NCBI RefSeq assembly: GCF_014698505.1
Contig: NZ_JACJTD010000040.1
Span: forward strand, 1-64,000
Origin: Nostoc foliaceum FACHB-393
GTDB taxonomy: Bacteria; Cyanobacteriota; Cyanobacteriia; Cyanobacteriales; Nostocaceae
Length of the DNA stretch: 64,000 bases
Reading direction: 5' to 3'
The first letter of the stretch is position 1. The number at the start of each line of letters is the position of its first letter. This document shows, one piece after another, positions 17,099 through 25,756 of the stretch. Position numbers and translations under genes: made by a program. Under the pieces are notes generated by a model, which did no database searches, had not been told where the DNA came from, and saw only the letters and a list, made by a program, of their open reading frames with translations.

Positions 17099-18346
17099 TT
17101 AAGACACGGCATAATCCCAACTCTGTTGTTGTGCCGACAACACCGCATCTTGATAAACTTGCCCAAACAATACTCGCTGTGCATGACTCCCTCCAATCTC
17201 ATGCAAACGTGGTAAAACAGGTTTCAGTTCTGCAACAGTTGTGTTGAAATCACCTTTGGCATGAGCTACCATTCCTCTAGCTGCGGGAATTGCTAACTCT
17301 ACCCAACTCCGTCGCAGGAAAGGATTAATACTCAAAGTGTGATACTGCATACTCTGAAGCATTTGGTTCACCCAATCATGGTGTCCGGCTTTGGCAAGGG
17401 CATAGACATAATGCAAATCCTGAAATGGTAATGCGTGTTCATCAATCCGGCTGTAAAGATAAGGACTGATGTCTTGCCAACGGTTCTCCACATTTACACC
17501 GCGCAATTCTAGGCGCAATAATAATGAAATTGCTCCTACTTGGTCTTTAGGAGATTGTTTGTTAGCACGTTCCCAAATATGCGTATCGTAGAGTTTGAGA
17601 ACTTTTTGGTAGTTTCCTAACTGCAAATAATATAGTGCAATGTGCCACCAGTTATGAGTGTAAAGCATGGAGTTGCAGTCTTCCCAGGTATCTGCAAAAC
17701 TCTCCATCCAAGCTATTCCCTCATCGACTCTTCCCTGAGTTTCCATGACATGAGCGATCGCATGATGCGCCCAAGGATCATATCTATTCAATGCGATCGC
17801 TTTACGAGCTATCTTTTCTGCTGCTTTGAGTTGGTGACATTGTTCTAATCCAAAGGCCACCATGCCATATAAATAATGTTGTTGGGGATTGCTAGGTAAA
17901 ACCTTCTGGGCAATTTCTAGTAATTTTTCTTTATTGCCTGTATAAAAATAGTGATACTGCCCCTGCTGCACAGATATTAAATCACGGGGAAATTGATTGG
18001 CAATCTCTTCATGAGTGGCGATCGCTACATCAATTTCTTGATTTGCCCAAGCTAAAATTGCCTGCACATATAGCTGTTCTCTGACGGTAACCTTGGTGCA
18101 ATACTGTTGTGCAGTTTGTAGATATGGTAGAGCTACCTGCCAAGCTTTACGATTTTCTTGGGTGAGATAATAAGCAGCCGCATAAGCATAAGCTAATGCA
18201 CAAGTGGGATCTGCTGCAATTGCTTGTAAAACTGCTGTTTCTGCATCCTTACCATAACCAAGCATCTGATCGATAAAACGGTTAATGGCTGCGATCGCAT
18301 CGGCTGAATCTGTTGTAACTACTAGTCCTTGGGCATCTTTAAGCAT
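17099..18346 (-). CDS. TTC38-like tetratricopeptide repeat protein
   Basis: A 415-residue soluble all-helical protein. Helix pairs with TPR spacing run throughout, and the central block (LYGMVAFGLEQCHQ, IALNRYDPWAHHAIAHVME, then THNWWHIALYYLQLG) is characteristic of the TTC38 family. The biochemical role of that family is not established. It is divergent from ssuD; three operator-like sites fill the 279-base gap and site 4 lies 42 bases from its start, so it probably belongs to the sulfonate regulon. It ends 7 bases from the antitoxin gene start region. Confidence 0.78.
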   Translation of the reverse strand: MLKDAQGLVVTTDSADAIAAINRFIDQMLGYGKDAETAVLQAIAADPTCALAYAYAAAYYLTQENRKAWQVALPYLQTAQQYCTKVTVREQLYVQAILAWANQEIDVAIATHEEIANQFPRDLISVQQGQYHYFYTGNKEKLLEIAQKVLPSNPQQHYLYGMVAFGLEQCHQLKAAEKIARKAIALNRYDPWAHHAIAHVMETQGRVDEGIAWMESFADTWEDCNSMLYTHNWWHIALYYLQLGNYQKVLKLYDTHIWERANKQSPKDQVGAISLLLRLELRGVNVENRWQDISPYLYSRIDEHALPFQDLHYVYALAKAGHHDWVNQMLQSMQYHTLSINPFLRRSWVELAIPAARGMVAHAKGDFNTTVAELKPVLPRLHEIGGSHAQRVLFGQVYQDAVLSAQQQSWDYAVS

Positions 18347-18387
18347 GATTAATTCTTTGCAGCAGATTTGTGAAGCAAACTATAAAC

Positions 18388-18413
18388 TACGGTAAGTCTA
18401 TAGGAATAATGTA
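18388..18413. promoter_or_regulatory. Island operator-like site 4
   Basis: TACGGTAAGTCTATAGG followed by 6 bases and GTA. It lies 42 bases upstream of the TTC38-like gene (minus strand), in the TTC38/ssuD divergent region. Confidence 0.6.
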
Positions 18414-18463
18414 TTTACAAGCTCAAGTATGTCATAGCTACTGTAAAACCGCAAGTATTAAAC

Positions 18464-18489
18464 TACTAAAACTCTACCGACTAATAGTA
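18464..18489. promoter_or_regulatory. Island operator-like site 5
   Basis: TACTAAAACTCTACCGAC followed by 5 bases and GTA. The flanks (AAAC before, TTTAGTTT after) also match site 3. It lies midway between the divergent TTC38-like gene and ssuD. Confidence 0.6.
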
Positions 18490-18555
18490 TTTAGTTTTGT
18501 AAAGGTATTGCTTTGCTTAACTGGCTGTGCGATAGTCTAAAAGTGAATTAAATAA

Positions 18556-18581
18556 TACGGTAAATTGATAAAATTACCGTA
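18556..18581. promoter_or_regulatory. Island operator-like site 6 before ssuD
   Basis: The most symmetrical copy: TACGGTAAATT against AATTACCGTA around a GATAA centre, flanked by AA and CTTAA. It ends 44 bases before the ssuD start, where it would overlap a promoter. Confidence 0.65.
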
Positions 18582-18625
18582 CTTAAAGACCAGGAAATAT
18601 TGCAGCTACTCTGACTATACATATC

Positions 18626-19771
18626 ATGCAGCTACTTTGGTTTATTCCAACTCACGGTGAAGGGCGCTATCTTGGTACTGCCATAGGTGGGCGGGCAGTC
18701 AACTTTGATTACTGGCGGCAGATAGCCCAAGCAGTAGATCATTTAGGTTTTACAGGGGCATTACTACCTACAGGTCGTTCATGTGAAGATGCCTGGATTT
18801 TGGCATCAACTTTGGTGACACACACCAAGCGGATGAAGTTTTTGGTGGCTATTCGTCCGGGGTTGATGTCGCCGGGAGTAGCAGCACGAATGGCAGCAAC
18901 CTTTGATCGCATTTCTGGTGGAAGGTTATTGATTAACGTCGTCACCGGTGGCGATCCAGTGGAATTGGCGGGAGATGGATTGCATCTTTCCCATGATGAT
19001 CGCTACAGATTAACAGATGAATTTTTGGCAGTGTGGCGAGAGATTGCAGCTGGAGAAACTGCTGATTTTCAGGGAGATTATCTGAATATCCAAAGTGGTA
19101 GGCTATTATTTCCCACAATCCAGAAACCTCATCCGCCTCTGTGGTTTGGAGGTTCTTCCCCGATTGCTCAAGAAATTGCAGCCAAACATGTAGATGTATA
19201 TTTAACTTGGGGCGAACCACCAGAACAAGTTGCCCAAAAGATTGCCTCTGTACGTCGGTTAGCAGCAGCCCAAGGAAGAACATTACGTTTTGGGATTCGT
19301 CTCCACGTGATTGTGCGAGAGACAGAAAGCCAAGCCTGGGATGCAGCTAACAATTTGATTCGCTACGTAGATGAAGATGCGATCGCCAAAACGCAACAAG
19401 CCTACGCCCGCATGGATTCCGAAGGACAACGCCGGATGAAAGAATTACACAACGGCTCTCGTGAAGCCTTAGAAATTAGCCCGAATTTATGGGCAGGAAT
19501 TGGTTTAGTCCGTGGTGGTGCTGGCACAGCTTTAGTAGGCGATCCCGATACCGTTGCTCAGAGAATGCTGGAATATCAAGAAATAGGTATCGATACTTTT
19601 ATCTTCTCTGGTTATCCTCATCTAGAAGAAGCATATCGGGTAGCAGAATTACTTTTCCCTCGTTTACCCCTAGACAATCAGCCAATAGTAGAACCGCAAC
19701 TATTGAGTCCCTTTGGCGAGGTTGTAGCCAACCAAGAATTCCCCAAACAGCAAATCGCCACCGTAGATTAA
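18626..19771 (+). CDS. ssuD: FMNH2-dependent alkanesulfonate monooxygenase
   Basis: A 381-residue protein, the same length as E. coli SsuD, with the bacterial luciferase-like TIM barrel. It starts [17 protein letters not shown] and has [16 protein letters not shown] holding the active-site-region Cys (Cys54 in E. coli), [25 protein letters not shown] and the [17 protein letters not shown]-terminal loop. It uses reduced FMN and O2 to convert alkanesulfonates into aldehyde and sulfite. The reductase gene ssuE follows 52 bases later. Three operator-like sites lie upstream, so expression is probably released on sulfate limitation. Confidence 0.95.
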   Translation: MQLLWFIPTHGEGRYLGTAIGGRAVNFDYWRQIAQAVDHLGFTGALLPTGRSCEDAWILASTLVTHTKRMKFLVAIRPGLMSPGVAARMAATFDRISGGRLLINVVTGGDPVELAGDGLHLSHDDRYRLTDEFLAVWREIAAGETADFQGDYLNIQSGRLLFPTIQKPHPPLWFGGSSPIAQEIAAKHVDVYLTWGEPPEQVAQKIASVRRLAAAQGRTLRFGIRLHVIVRETESQAWDAANNLIRYVDEDAIAKTQQAYARMDSEGQRRMKELHNGSREALEISPNLWAGIGLVRGGAGTALVGDPDTVAQRMLEYQEIGIDTFIFSGYPHLEEAYRVAELLFPRLPLDNQPIVEPQLLSPFGEVVANQEFPKQQIATVD

Positions 19772-19823
19772 AAAACACTCTGCGTACCTCTGCGTTTAAA
19801 AACCTCAAAGCCTCTTATCTAAC

Positions 19824-20390
19824 ATGACAAATATATTAGCGATCGCCGGCAGCCCCTCTCACCCCTCCAGAACCTACGCCATTCTTGAACACGCTGCTAA
19901 AACTCTATCGCAGCAAGGATTAAATCTAGATATAATCTCAGTGCGAGATATACCTGCCGAAGACTTAGCTTATGGACGTTACGATAGTCTCGCGTTAGAA
20001 AAACCAAAAGCCCTCCTAGAAAAAGCAAGCGGTGTAATTATTGCAACTCCCATTTATAAAGCAGCCTACACAGGTGTACTGAAAGCATTTCTAGATTTAT
20101 TACCCCAGAAAGCTTTGGCAGGGAAAGTTGTGCTACCTATAGCTACAGGTGGGACAATCGCTCATTTATTATCAGTAGAGTATGCCTTAAAACCTGTGCT
20201 ATCTGAATTAGGCGCACGCCATATATTGAGTACAGTGTACGCAGTCGATAAGCAAATTCAAATCCAGCCAGATGGTAGCGTGCAACTCGATGAGGAAATA
20301 AACCAAAGATTGCAAGATGTCCTCAAAGAGTTTGCTCTAGCGGTGAATCATTCCCAGAATGCTGCCAAAGAATTTGTCCATGCTGGCTAG
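19824..20390 (+). CDS. ssuE: NAD(P)H-dependent FMN reductase
   Basis: A 188-residue flavodoxin-like reductase. The phosphate-binding loop is AGSPSHPSRTYAIL near the start, and ATPIYKAAYTGVLKAFLDLLP with ATGGTIAHL are signatures of the SsuE/MsuE group. It supplies FMNH2 to SsuD. The length is close to E. coli SsuE (191). It is co-directional with ssuD and almost certainly in the same transcript. Confidence 0.94.
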   Translation: MTNILAIAGSPSHPSRTYAILEHAAKTLSQQGLNLDIISVRDIPAEDLAYGRYDSLALEKPKALLEKASGVIIATPIYKAAYTGVLKAFLDLLPQKALAGKVVLPIATGGTIAHLLSVEYALKPVLSELGARHILSTVYAVDKQIQIQPDGSVQLDEEINQRLQDVLKEFALAVNHSQNAAKEFVHAG

Positions 20391-20709
20391 TTAATCAGAG
20401 TTATCGTTACTCCCTTCTCACTAGCAGCTGGGTGATTTCCATCCATCTGCTATTTTTTATTCCCCACGCCATCCCTGGTTATAGATAAAATTTAAAAATT
20501 TTCCAGGTACGCCCCACCGTAGGCAATCGCAGATGCTGAATCATCCACTGCGATCGCTTTTTTATGCCTTTAAGTGCAACTCCTTTGTCTAAAGATATTT
20601 AGTGGCATTCTTAAAAATCATGAAATTAACACATTCTTGACCGGGATTATGGTGTTTACTATTGCTATTTCATCTAGATATCTGTAGTATCTAGTACTAA
20701 ACCTCTAAA
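20391..20709. other. Intergenic region after ssuE
   Basis: No gene is seen. GCGATCGC occurs near 20551, and a further partial operator-like stretch (TAGTATCTAGTACTAAACC, about 20685) lies just before site 7. Confidence 0.4.
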
Positions 20710-20735
20710 TACTAAATTTAGATCGACTAACTGTA
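20710..20735. promoter_or_regulatory. Island operator-like site 7
   Basis: TACTAAATTTAGATCGAC followed by 5 bases and GTA. It ends 26 bases before the ATG at 20762, just ahead of the AAGGAG ribosome site, in front of the decayed SBP/NIL remnant. Confidence 0.55.
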
Positions 20736-20761
20736 GATTAAACCAAGGAGTCCAAAGTCAT

Positions 20762-20905
20762 ATGTGGACGGATATCTGGAATCGATGGAAACACACTTCT
20801 TTGAGAAGCTTTGTGTCACTGTTTTTAATGGGAGTCATTTTGAGTGTAGCGATCGCAGAATATTCTTATGCCACAACAGAAGTTTCTTCAACTCACCCCA
20901 ATTGA
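20762..20905 (+). pseudogene. Remnant of a secreted protein gene (signal peptide only)
   Basis: An open frame of 47 codons with a strong AAGGAG before the ATG. It encodes a basic start (WNRWKHTSLR), a hydrophobic core (FVSLFLMGVILSVAIA) and about 14 further residues, then a stop. This is an export signal with almost no mature protein. The most likely origin is the 5' end of a sulfonate-type binding protein gene whose body was lost. It overlaps the start of the NIL-domain remnant in another frame and lies behind operator-like site 7. Confidence 0.5.
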
Positions 20906-21144
20906 TAGCCGCATTCGTATACCTCAGCATTACCAGCGTCAACCTTTGATTTCTGGTTTGGTGTCCCGCTACAGTCACGGTCAACATCACCGCAGCGATG
21001 CTCACGCCAACAGAAAACTATGGTTGGTTTGATTTAGACCTTTGGGGTAAACCACAGCAACTTTTTTCTAGTTTCAATCACTTAAAAACGCTACAGTTAC
21101 CACCGTGGTTAGATGCATCTTCTTTGCATGGACATCTCATTTAA
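20868..21144 (+). pseudogene. Frameshifted NIL-domain protein gene
   Basis: From the ATG at 20868 one frame encodes PIDSRIRIPQHYQRQPLISG and LVSRYSHG, then leaves the family and stops at 21030. From about 20980 the +1 frame continues VNITAAMLTPTENYGWFDLDLWG to a stop at 21142. Joined, they make a typical NIL domain (the ligand-sensing ACT-like domain of MetN-type ABC ATPases), so one base appears to be missing near 20980. Single-domain NIL proteins are common beside cyanobacterial ABC transporter genes. This copy is broken unless the shift is a sequencing error. Confidence 0.7.
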
Positions 21145-21412
21145 ATAAAGCGAATGTTTGTCTATGATTTTATTTATTAATCAATGTAGCAGAATGAATC
21201 AACTGCGGGTGCGTTTATATATTCCTCAATATTACAGATAAGAATGCGTATTTTAGTTGAAAATGTTTCTAAGCACTATTGTTTCTCCGAGTGAAAAAGT
21301 ATTTCTGCGCCCATACCATATCTTGATTAGGAAGAATCCCGACGAGGATACAACTGCTGCGACCGTTGACTTGGTTGGTAGATAGATGAAAATCAACGTC
21401 TAACTGCTAAAA

Positions 21413-21438
21413 TACAATAAATTTATCAATTTACAGTA
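21413..21438. promoter_or_regulatory. Island operator-like site 8 before the Rrf2 gene
   Basis: TACAATAAATTTATCAAT followed by TTACAGTA. It ends only 5 bases before the ATG of the Rrf2 regulator, where binding would block its own expression. No Shine-Dalgarno fits in the gap. Confidence 0.6.
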
Positions 21439-21443
21439 GTATT

Positions 21444-21911
21444 ATGACAAATAGCTTAAAAAAACAAAACTATACGCTCTTGGATCTGTCTGCGAAAGTG
21501 GAATATGCGCTATTGGCACTTTTAGAACTAGCCAACCATTATGTTCACAAAACACCCACAACTATGAGTGACATATCTGCCAAGCATCCAATACCAGAGC
21601 GTTATCTAGAGCAGATACTTTCCAGTTTGCGGCGGGCGGGTGTTGTACAGAGTCAACGTGGCTCTAAAGGTGGTTTTGTTTTAGCGCGTGAACCTCGCCA
21701 ATTAACGTTATTAGAGGTCGTGATTATGTTGGATGGAGAACAGAAAGAAAAAGAGTCTCCTTCTGAAGAAAATTTGGAAAAAATTTTGGTGTCGGAGATT
21801 TGGCAGCAAGCAGATGTTGCCGCACAAACTATTTTGAGTCAATATACCATCCAAGACTTGTGTGACCAGCGCGAAGCACGTTTACAGAAGAGTCAGATGT
21901 ATTACATTTAG
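21444..21911 (+). CDS. Rrf2-family transcriptional regulator
   Basis: A 155-residue protein with the Rrf2 winged helix-turn-helix: DLSAKVEYALLALLELA (helix 1), then TMSDISAKHPIPERYLEQILSSLRRAGVVQSQRGSKGGFVLAREPRQLTLLEVV, with the wing motif RGxxGGF. The three-Cys cluster of IscR/NsrR is absent (a single Cys near the C-terminus, DLCDQ), as in CymR, the cysteine-metabolism repressor of Firmicutes. Operator-like site 8 abuts its start codon, consistent with autoregulation, which makes it the best candidate for the protein that binds the 13 island sites. Its ligand or partner is unknown. Confidence 0.88.
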   Translation: MTNSLKKQNYTLLDLSAKVEYALLALLELANHYVHKTPTTMSDISAKHPIPERYLEQILSSLRRAGVVQSQRGSKGGFVLAREPRQLTLLEVVIMLDGEQKEKESPSEENLEKILVSEIWQQADVAAQTILSQYTIQDLCDQREARLQKSQMYYI

Positions 21912-22090
21912 CAACATACTAGGTCAAAGTCTAAATCCCGCAAGGGAACAACTAGGAAATCTAAAAAGTGATTTTTAGAGAGCTTTCGTCCTTGAGGGCA
22001 AAGAGATGTCACCAGAGTTGGAAATAACTGCATTCAATTAGAAACTTCCAAATTCAAAAATATTCAACAGACATAGGAGTGAAAAATAAC

Positions 22091-22119
22091 TTAGAGACGT
22101 AGCAGTGCTAAGTCTCTAA
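22091..22119. terminator. Hairpin between the Rrf2 and DUF202 genes
   Basis: TTAGAGAC (22091-22098) pairs perfectly with GTCTCTAA (22112-22119), between convergent genes. Confidence 0.55.
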
Positions 22120-22139
22120 AAGGATTACAGGTAAATCTT

Positions 22140-22565
22140 TCACTCCAGAATATAACTACTCAAATAATCTAGAGGAACTGTGAACACATAGTATAGTACG
22201 CCCCCACCGAGGAGAACCACAGCTAGACTCGCCATAAGTATCCAACGGTCTGGCGGTTGATAGGTATCCTCATCAATATCTCGACGAACAGCGAAATAAT
22301 GCTGAGTTGAAAGTAATACTGTTAACACACCAACTAAGGCAAATGCTAAACCTAACTTCCAACCATTACCAGGAGGTTGTGGTGCTAATGGAGGTCTAAT
22401 GATTCGCAATCGCACAATCAAAACACCAAAACCCATGAGCGCAATACCACTTCGCATCCATGCCAGATAGGTACGTTCATTTGCTAAGTGATCCCGAATT
22501 CGGTCTGACCTATACTTCTTTTTTTCTAAATTCTTCACTTCTAATTTTTCTGCTTCTATCTTCAT
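22140..22565 (-). CDS. DUF202 (YidH-like) small membrane protein
   Basis: A 141-residue protein. The N-terminus is charged, followed by the family signature RIRDHLANERTYLAWMRSGIALMGFG. Three hydrophobic spans are visible (about 40-60, 80-98, 112-133). The function of DUF202/YidH proteins is not established. It stands alone on the minus strand, facing the Rrf2 gene. Confidence 0.85.
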   Translation of the reverse strand: MKIEAEKLEVKNLEKKKYRSDRIRDHLANERTYLAWMRSGIALMGFGVLIVRLRIIRPPLAPQPPGNGWKLGLAFALVGVLTVLLSTQHYFAVRRDIDEDTYQPPDRWILMASLAVVLLGGGVLYYVFTVPLDYLSSYILE

Positions 22566-22793
22566 GCAATTTATGTGTTCAAATAGTTATTCAAGATTTT
22601 CAATGTTTAATTTATTTTACAAAAAATAACAACATTAAAAAAATAATGTGGACTTCTTTCTCAAAAGTTTACATCTAAGTAATTGATTTGCTTAAATTAT
22701 TTGATAAATTGTTTTTATTGAATCACCAGTAATTAATATATTACTTACTTGCCTATGTCTTTAAACATATAATAATATAAATTGAAAACAAAA

Positions 22794-22814
22794 GAGCCAG
22801 AACAATTCTGACTC
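22794..22814 (-). terminator. Terminator of the 22870-23493 gene
   Basis: On the minus strand GAGTCAGAA and TTCTGGCTC form a stem with one mismatch and are followed by a T-rich run. Confidence 0.6.
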
Positions 22815-22869
22815 ATAGTTTTTATTCAAGATTCTAGCTGAATTTACCTATTCCATCTGTACTAGTCAC

Positions 22870-23493
22870 TTAATCCTCAATTTTCGCAGTAGTAATTCCA
22901 GCATCTAGTGCGGCTTTCAAATTTTCAGGAATAACCCAGTTAACTTCACCTGATTGAAAAACTTTCGCAGGTGGAAGATTGAATTCAATTTCTCCAGTTT
23001 CGGGGTTGGTTGTCGCAACTAAACGAGTTCCATGAACAATCTTAAAAGCTTGAGCAGGTGTGGCTGCTTGTTCTTCTGTAGCAGCTTGTCCAGGAATATA
23101 AACACCTTGACAGTCCCACTCGTCATCCGTTTCTGCGCCACTAGGGAGCAGATATAATTCGTTGTCGTAGGTTGAGGTAGATTTTTTGGGCTTCTCACCG
23201 TATATTAACAGTGTTTTATCGGTTTCATTGCGACAAATTCCTACAGGATCTTCACTATTTTCCAAAATATACTTTTGGTATTTCAAATTAGTAATTTTTT
23301 GCTCAATTTCTGGTGTAACTCCTTGGGCTTGTTTATCCTGTAAAGCAGATTCTAATGATTTGGTAATTTCTATATAGTCTGGATCATTAGCTAATTTTTT
23401 TCCTGCCCAAGATGGTTGAGCAATCATCAAGTTTACTAGTAGCAATAAGCAAACAAGCGTAATTTTAACAAGAGAGCTTTTGAAAAATTTCAT
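22870..23493 (-). CDS. Secreted protein of unknown function
   Basis: A 207-residue protein with a clear signal peptide (KFFKSSLVKITLVCLLLLVN, cleavage near AQPSWAG, residues ~31-32). The mature part has a helical region rich in charged residues, then two Cys (in ICRNET and WDCQGVY) that may form a disulfide, and a C-terminal domain with FKIVHGTRLVATTNPETGEI. I do not recognise the family. It is upstream of, and co-directional with, nothing obvious; a terminator follows it. Confidence 0.65.
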   Translation of the reverse strand: MKFFKSSLVKITLVCLLLLVNLMIAQPSWAGKKLANDPDYIEITKSLESALQDKQAQGVTPEIEQKITNLKYQKYILENSEDPVGICRNETDKTLLIYGEKPKKSTSTYDNELYLLPSGAETDDEWDCQGVYIPGQAATEEQAATPAQAFKIVHGTRLVATTNPETGEIEFNLPPAKVFQSGEVNWVIPENLKAALDAGITTAKIED

Positions 23494-23600
23494 GTGTTTC
23501 TCCTAAGAAATTATTTTTTTCGGATACTAACTACCTAATTTAAGGTATTAATTGAGCATTATTTCATCTGTCTGTTGATGCAGTTTACACGTATAAAAGC

Positions 23601-24353
23601 TCATTTTTGTCTAACTCCAGGTATAACTTCGGCTTCAGATGATCCCAAAGAAAATCCATAATTTTCTCGCCAAATGTTATTGCCTAAAATTAACAGGTAA
23701 GAACCAATACTTACACAGGTAGCGACAACTAAGGCTGGAGTTTCTAACGTTTGGCTTTCTATTAAAATAGAAACACCTAATCCCATTAAAATAAAGGGAA
23801 CTAAAGAATTACCATAGCGAGTAATTGCAGAAGCGATCGCCTTGATCTGAGTTAAGTGATAGGCTGTATAACACCACACACCTACCATCACGAAGAAAAC
23901 TACCAAAATCACAAGTAAGTTATCCCATGTATTGGTAGCAAACATTGGCATATAAATACTGATATTGTCACTACCATTGGCGATGGTAACTGCTGCTACA
24001 CCATAGGTTTGGGGTGAAAGGAAATTGCTCCACCAAGCTTGCGAAGATTCAAGAGGATTTAAATCCTCTGTATCGCTAGTCTCTTGATTTAGTAAACGAT
24101 TGATGCCAATCATGATTGGAACAATACCGAGTAGACCAATCCAAGATTCTGGTAGGATAAACTTGCCAAAGAAGCTGGGTAAACTGGCGACTACTAACGC
24201 ACTAAAACCTAAATACTGACCGATAACGATGTGACGTCGGCGAAAGCAAGTATTTACCTGTGAGAAAAACAGCGACAGAACAATGATATCGTCGAGATTG
24301 GTAGCAGCAAAAGCTGTGAGTCCTGTAGGAATAGCAGTCAGTAGTTCGCTCAT
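23601..24353 (-). CDS. CadD-like cadmium resistance / cation transporter family protein
   Basis: A 250-residue membrane protein with about six hydrophobic spans. Family signatures are the start GLTAFAATNLDDIIVLSLFFSQV, RRRHIVIGQYLGF, and TYGVAAVTIANGSDNISIYMPMF with its conserved Asn-Gly-Ser-Asp. CadD proteins confer cadmium resistance in staphylococci; in cyanobacteria the substrate is untested. A paralogue at 25753 lies on the other side of the LysR gene. Confidence 0.82.
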   Translation of the reverse strand: MSELLTAIPTGLTAFAATNLDDIIVLSLFFSQVNTCFRRRHIVIGQYLGFSALVVASLPSFFGKFILPESWIGLLGIVPIMIGINRLLNQETSDTEDLNPLESSQAWWSNFLSPQTYGVAAVTIANGSDNISIYMPMFATNTWDNLLVILVVFFVMVGVWCYTAYHLTQIKAIASAITRYGNSLVPFILMGLGVSILIESQTLETPALVVATCVSIGSYLLILGNNIWRENYGFSLGSSEAEVIPGVRQK

Positions 24354-24740
24354 CGGTGCGTCGTTTCTCCTAAATGGTAGTGACTCTCAAGCATCTATAT
24401 CGGTGAGATAGAGGTTGCGAGTGGTGAAAATTCGGAATTTCAGAAAATCATTAGTGTAGTTAGCACTTTCGCTAAAGGCATAGTTTCAGTAATCAAAAAC
24501 CTAACCCCCCGGTCTTTCTCTTGTAGGCAAGAGGGGAAGCTAAACTCCCCTCTCCTCGTAGGAGAGGGGTAGGGGGAGAGGTTCTTCCAGAATTACTGAA
24601 TTGGTGTTCTAGAGGCATAGTTTCACTCTATGGCTACTTATCAATAAGAGCAAACAGTCTTTTTTGTTATATCCATAAACTGAGTTGATGGATATGCCGA
24701 TATAACTGCAACCACGTAATTGAGGACATTGAGAGCTATC
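24354..24740. other. Intergenic region with a dispersed palindromic repeat
   Basis: It contains a perfect hairpin CCCCTCTCCT (24547-24556) / AGGAGAGGGG (24560-24569) inside a C/G-run-rich dispersed repeat. No gene is seen. Confidence 0.5.
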
Positions 24741-24766
24741 TACAGTTTTCCGCTAAGTTTACCGTA
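24741..24766. promoter_or_regulatory. Island operator-like site 9
   Basis: TACAGTTTTCCGCTAAG followed by TTTACCGTA. It lies 54 bases before the LysR start, in the region divergent from the CadD-like gene at 23601. Confidence 0.5.
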
Positions 24767-24820
24767 TAATTCTTTCAGGGTGTTCAAAATCACTACTATA
24801 CAACCCTGTACATATTCCAA

Positions 24821-25756
24821 ATGACGCTGGAACAGTTGCGAATTTTTTTAGCCGTGGCGGAAATGCTGCACTTTACCCGTGCAGCGGAAGCACTTTATAT
24901 TACTCAACCAGCAGTCAGTGCTGCTATTCAAACTTTAGAGACAGAATATGGTGTCAGGTTATTTCATCGCATCGGTCGTCATATTGAAATCACAGATGCT
25001 GGCAAATTATTACAAGGTGAGGCGCAAAAAATTCTTGATCATGTACAGTTAACAGAACGTGGCTTGAAGGAATTAAATAATCTGCAACGGGGGGAATTGA
25101 AGATAGGTGCAAGTCTCACGGTTGGTAACTATTGGCTACCCGAAAAAATTAGCCAGTTTAAGCAGTTATATCCAGGCATTTTTATAAATTGTCAGTTGGG
25201 AAATGCGGAAGAAATTTGTGAAGGAACTGCTGTAGGTATGTATGATTTGGGTTTGGTTACAGGGGATATTAAACCATCGTTACAGCAATCTTTAGAGCAA
25301 GACGAAGTAGGAAGCGATCGCCTGCAAATTGTTGTAGGTAAATCTCACCCTTGGTATCAAAGTGCGGAGATTTATTTAGATGAATTATTCAGCACAAGTT
25401 GGGTGATGCGTGAATCTGGTTCTGGTGCACAGCAGATGTTTGAACAAGCCTTACAAAGTTGGGGAATTGAACCTAGTAACCTGGATGTTGTACTTAACCT
25501 CAACACTAGTGAAATGGTAAAAGCAGTTGTAGAAAGTGGTGTTGGTGCAGCTGCACTTCCAGAATCAATGGTGAAAAAAGAATTACAACTAGGAACATTA
25601 CACGCTGTACAAATTACCAACCCCAAAAAACAATCTAAAAAAGAATTAGAAATTCTCCAGCCAATTTGGAAACTAAAACACCGTCAACGTTTTCATACAC
25701 GAGTCATGATAGCTTTTGAAAATATGCTTATGCAAAAGAATGTACAAGCGGCTTAG
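24821..25756 (+). CDS. LysR-family transcriptional regulator
   Basis: A 311-residue regulator. The N-terminal winged HTH (MTLEQLRIFLAVAEMLHFTRAAEALYITQPAVSAAIQTLE, ending RLFHRIGRHIEITDAG) is followed by a LysR substrate-binding domain from about residue 90 (LKIGASLTVGNYWLP). The domain ends normally; the last ~30 residues are basic. It is flanked by two CadD-like transporter genes, and its 3' end overlaps the second by 4 bases (convergent). It may regulate those transporters or sulfur genes; the effector is unknown. Confidence 0.88.
   Translation: MTLEQLRIFLAVAEMLHFTRAAEALYITQPAVSAAIQTLETEYGVRLFHRIGRHIEITDAGKLLQGEAQKILDHVQLTERGLKELNNLQRGELKIGASLTVGNYWLPEKISQFKQLYPGIFINCQLGNAEEICEGTAVGMYDLGLVTGDIKPSLQQSLEQDEVGSDRLQIVVGKSHPWYQSAEIYLDELFSTSWVMRESGSGAQQMFEQALQSWGIEPSNLDVVLNLNTSEMVKAVVESGVGAAALPESMVKKELQLGTLHAVQITNPKKQSKKELEILQPIWKLKHRQRFHTRVMIAFENMLMQKNVQAA

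Noticed and set aside
23524-23546. TAC...GTA stretch before the secreted-protein gene at 22870
   Set aside because: It resembles the island operator but is 23, not 26, bases long and is dominated by a different palindrome (TACCTAATTTAAGGTA).
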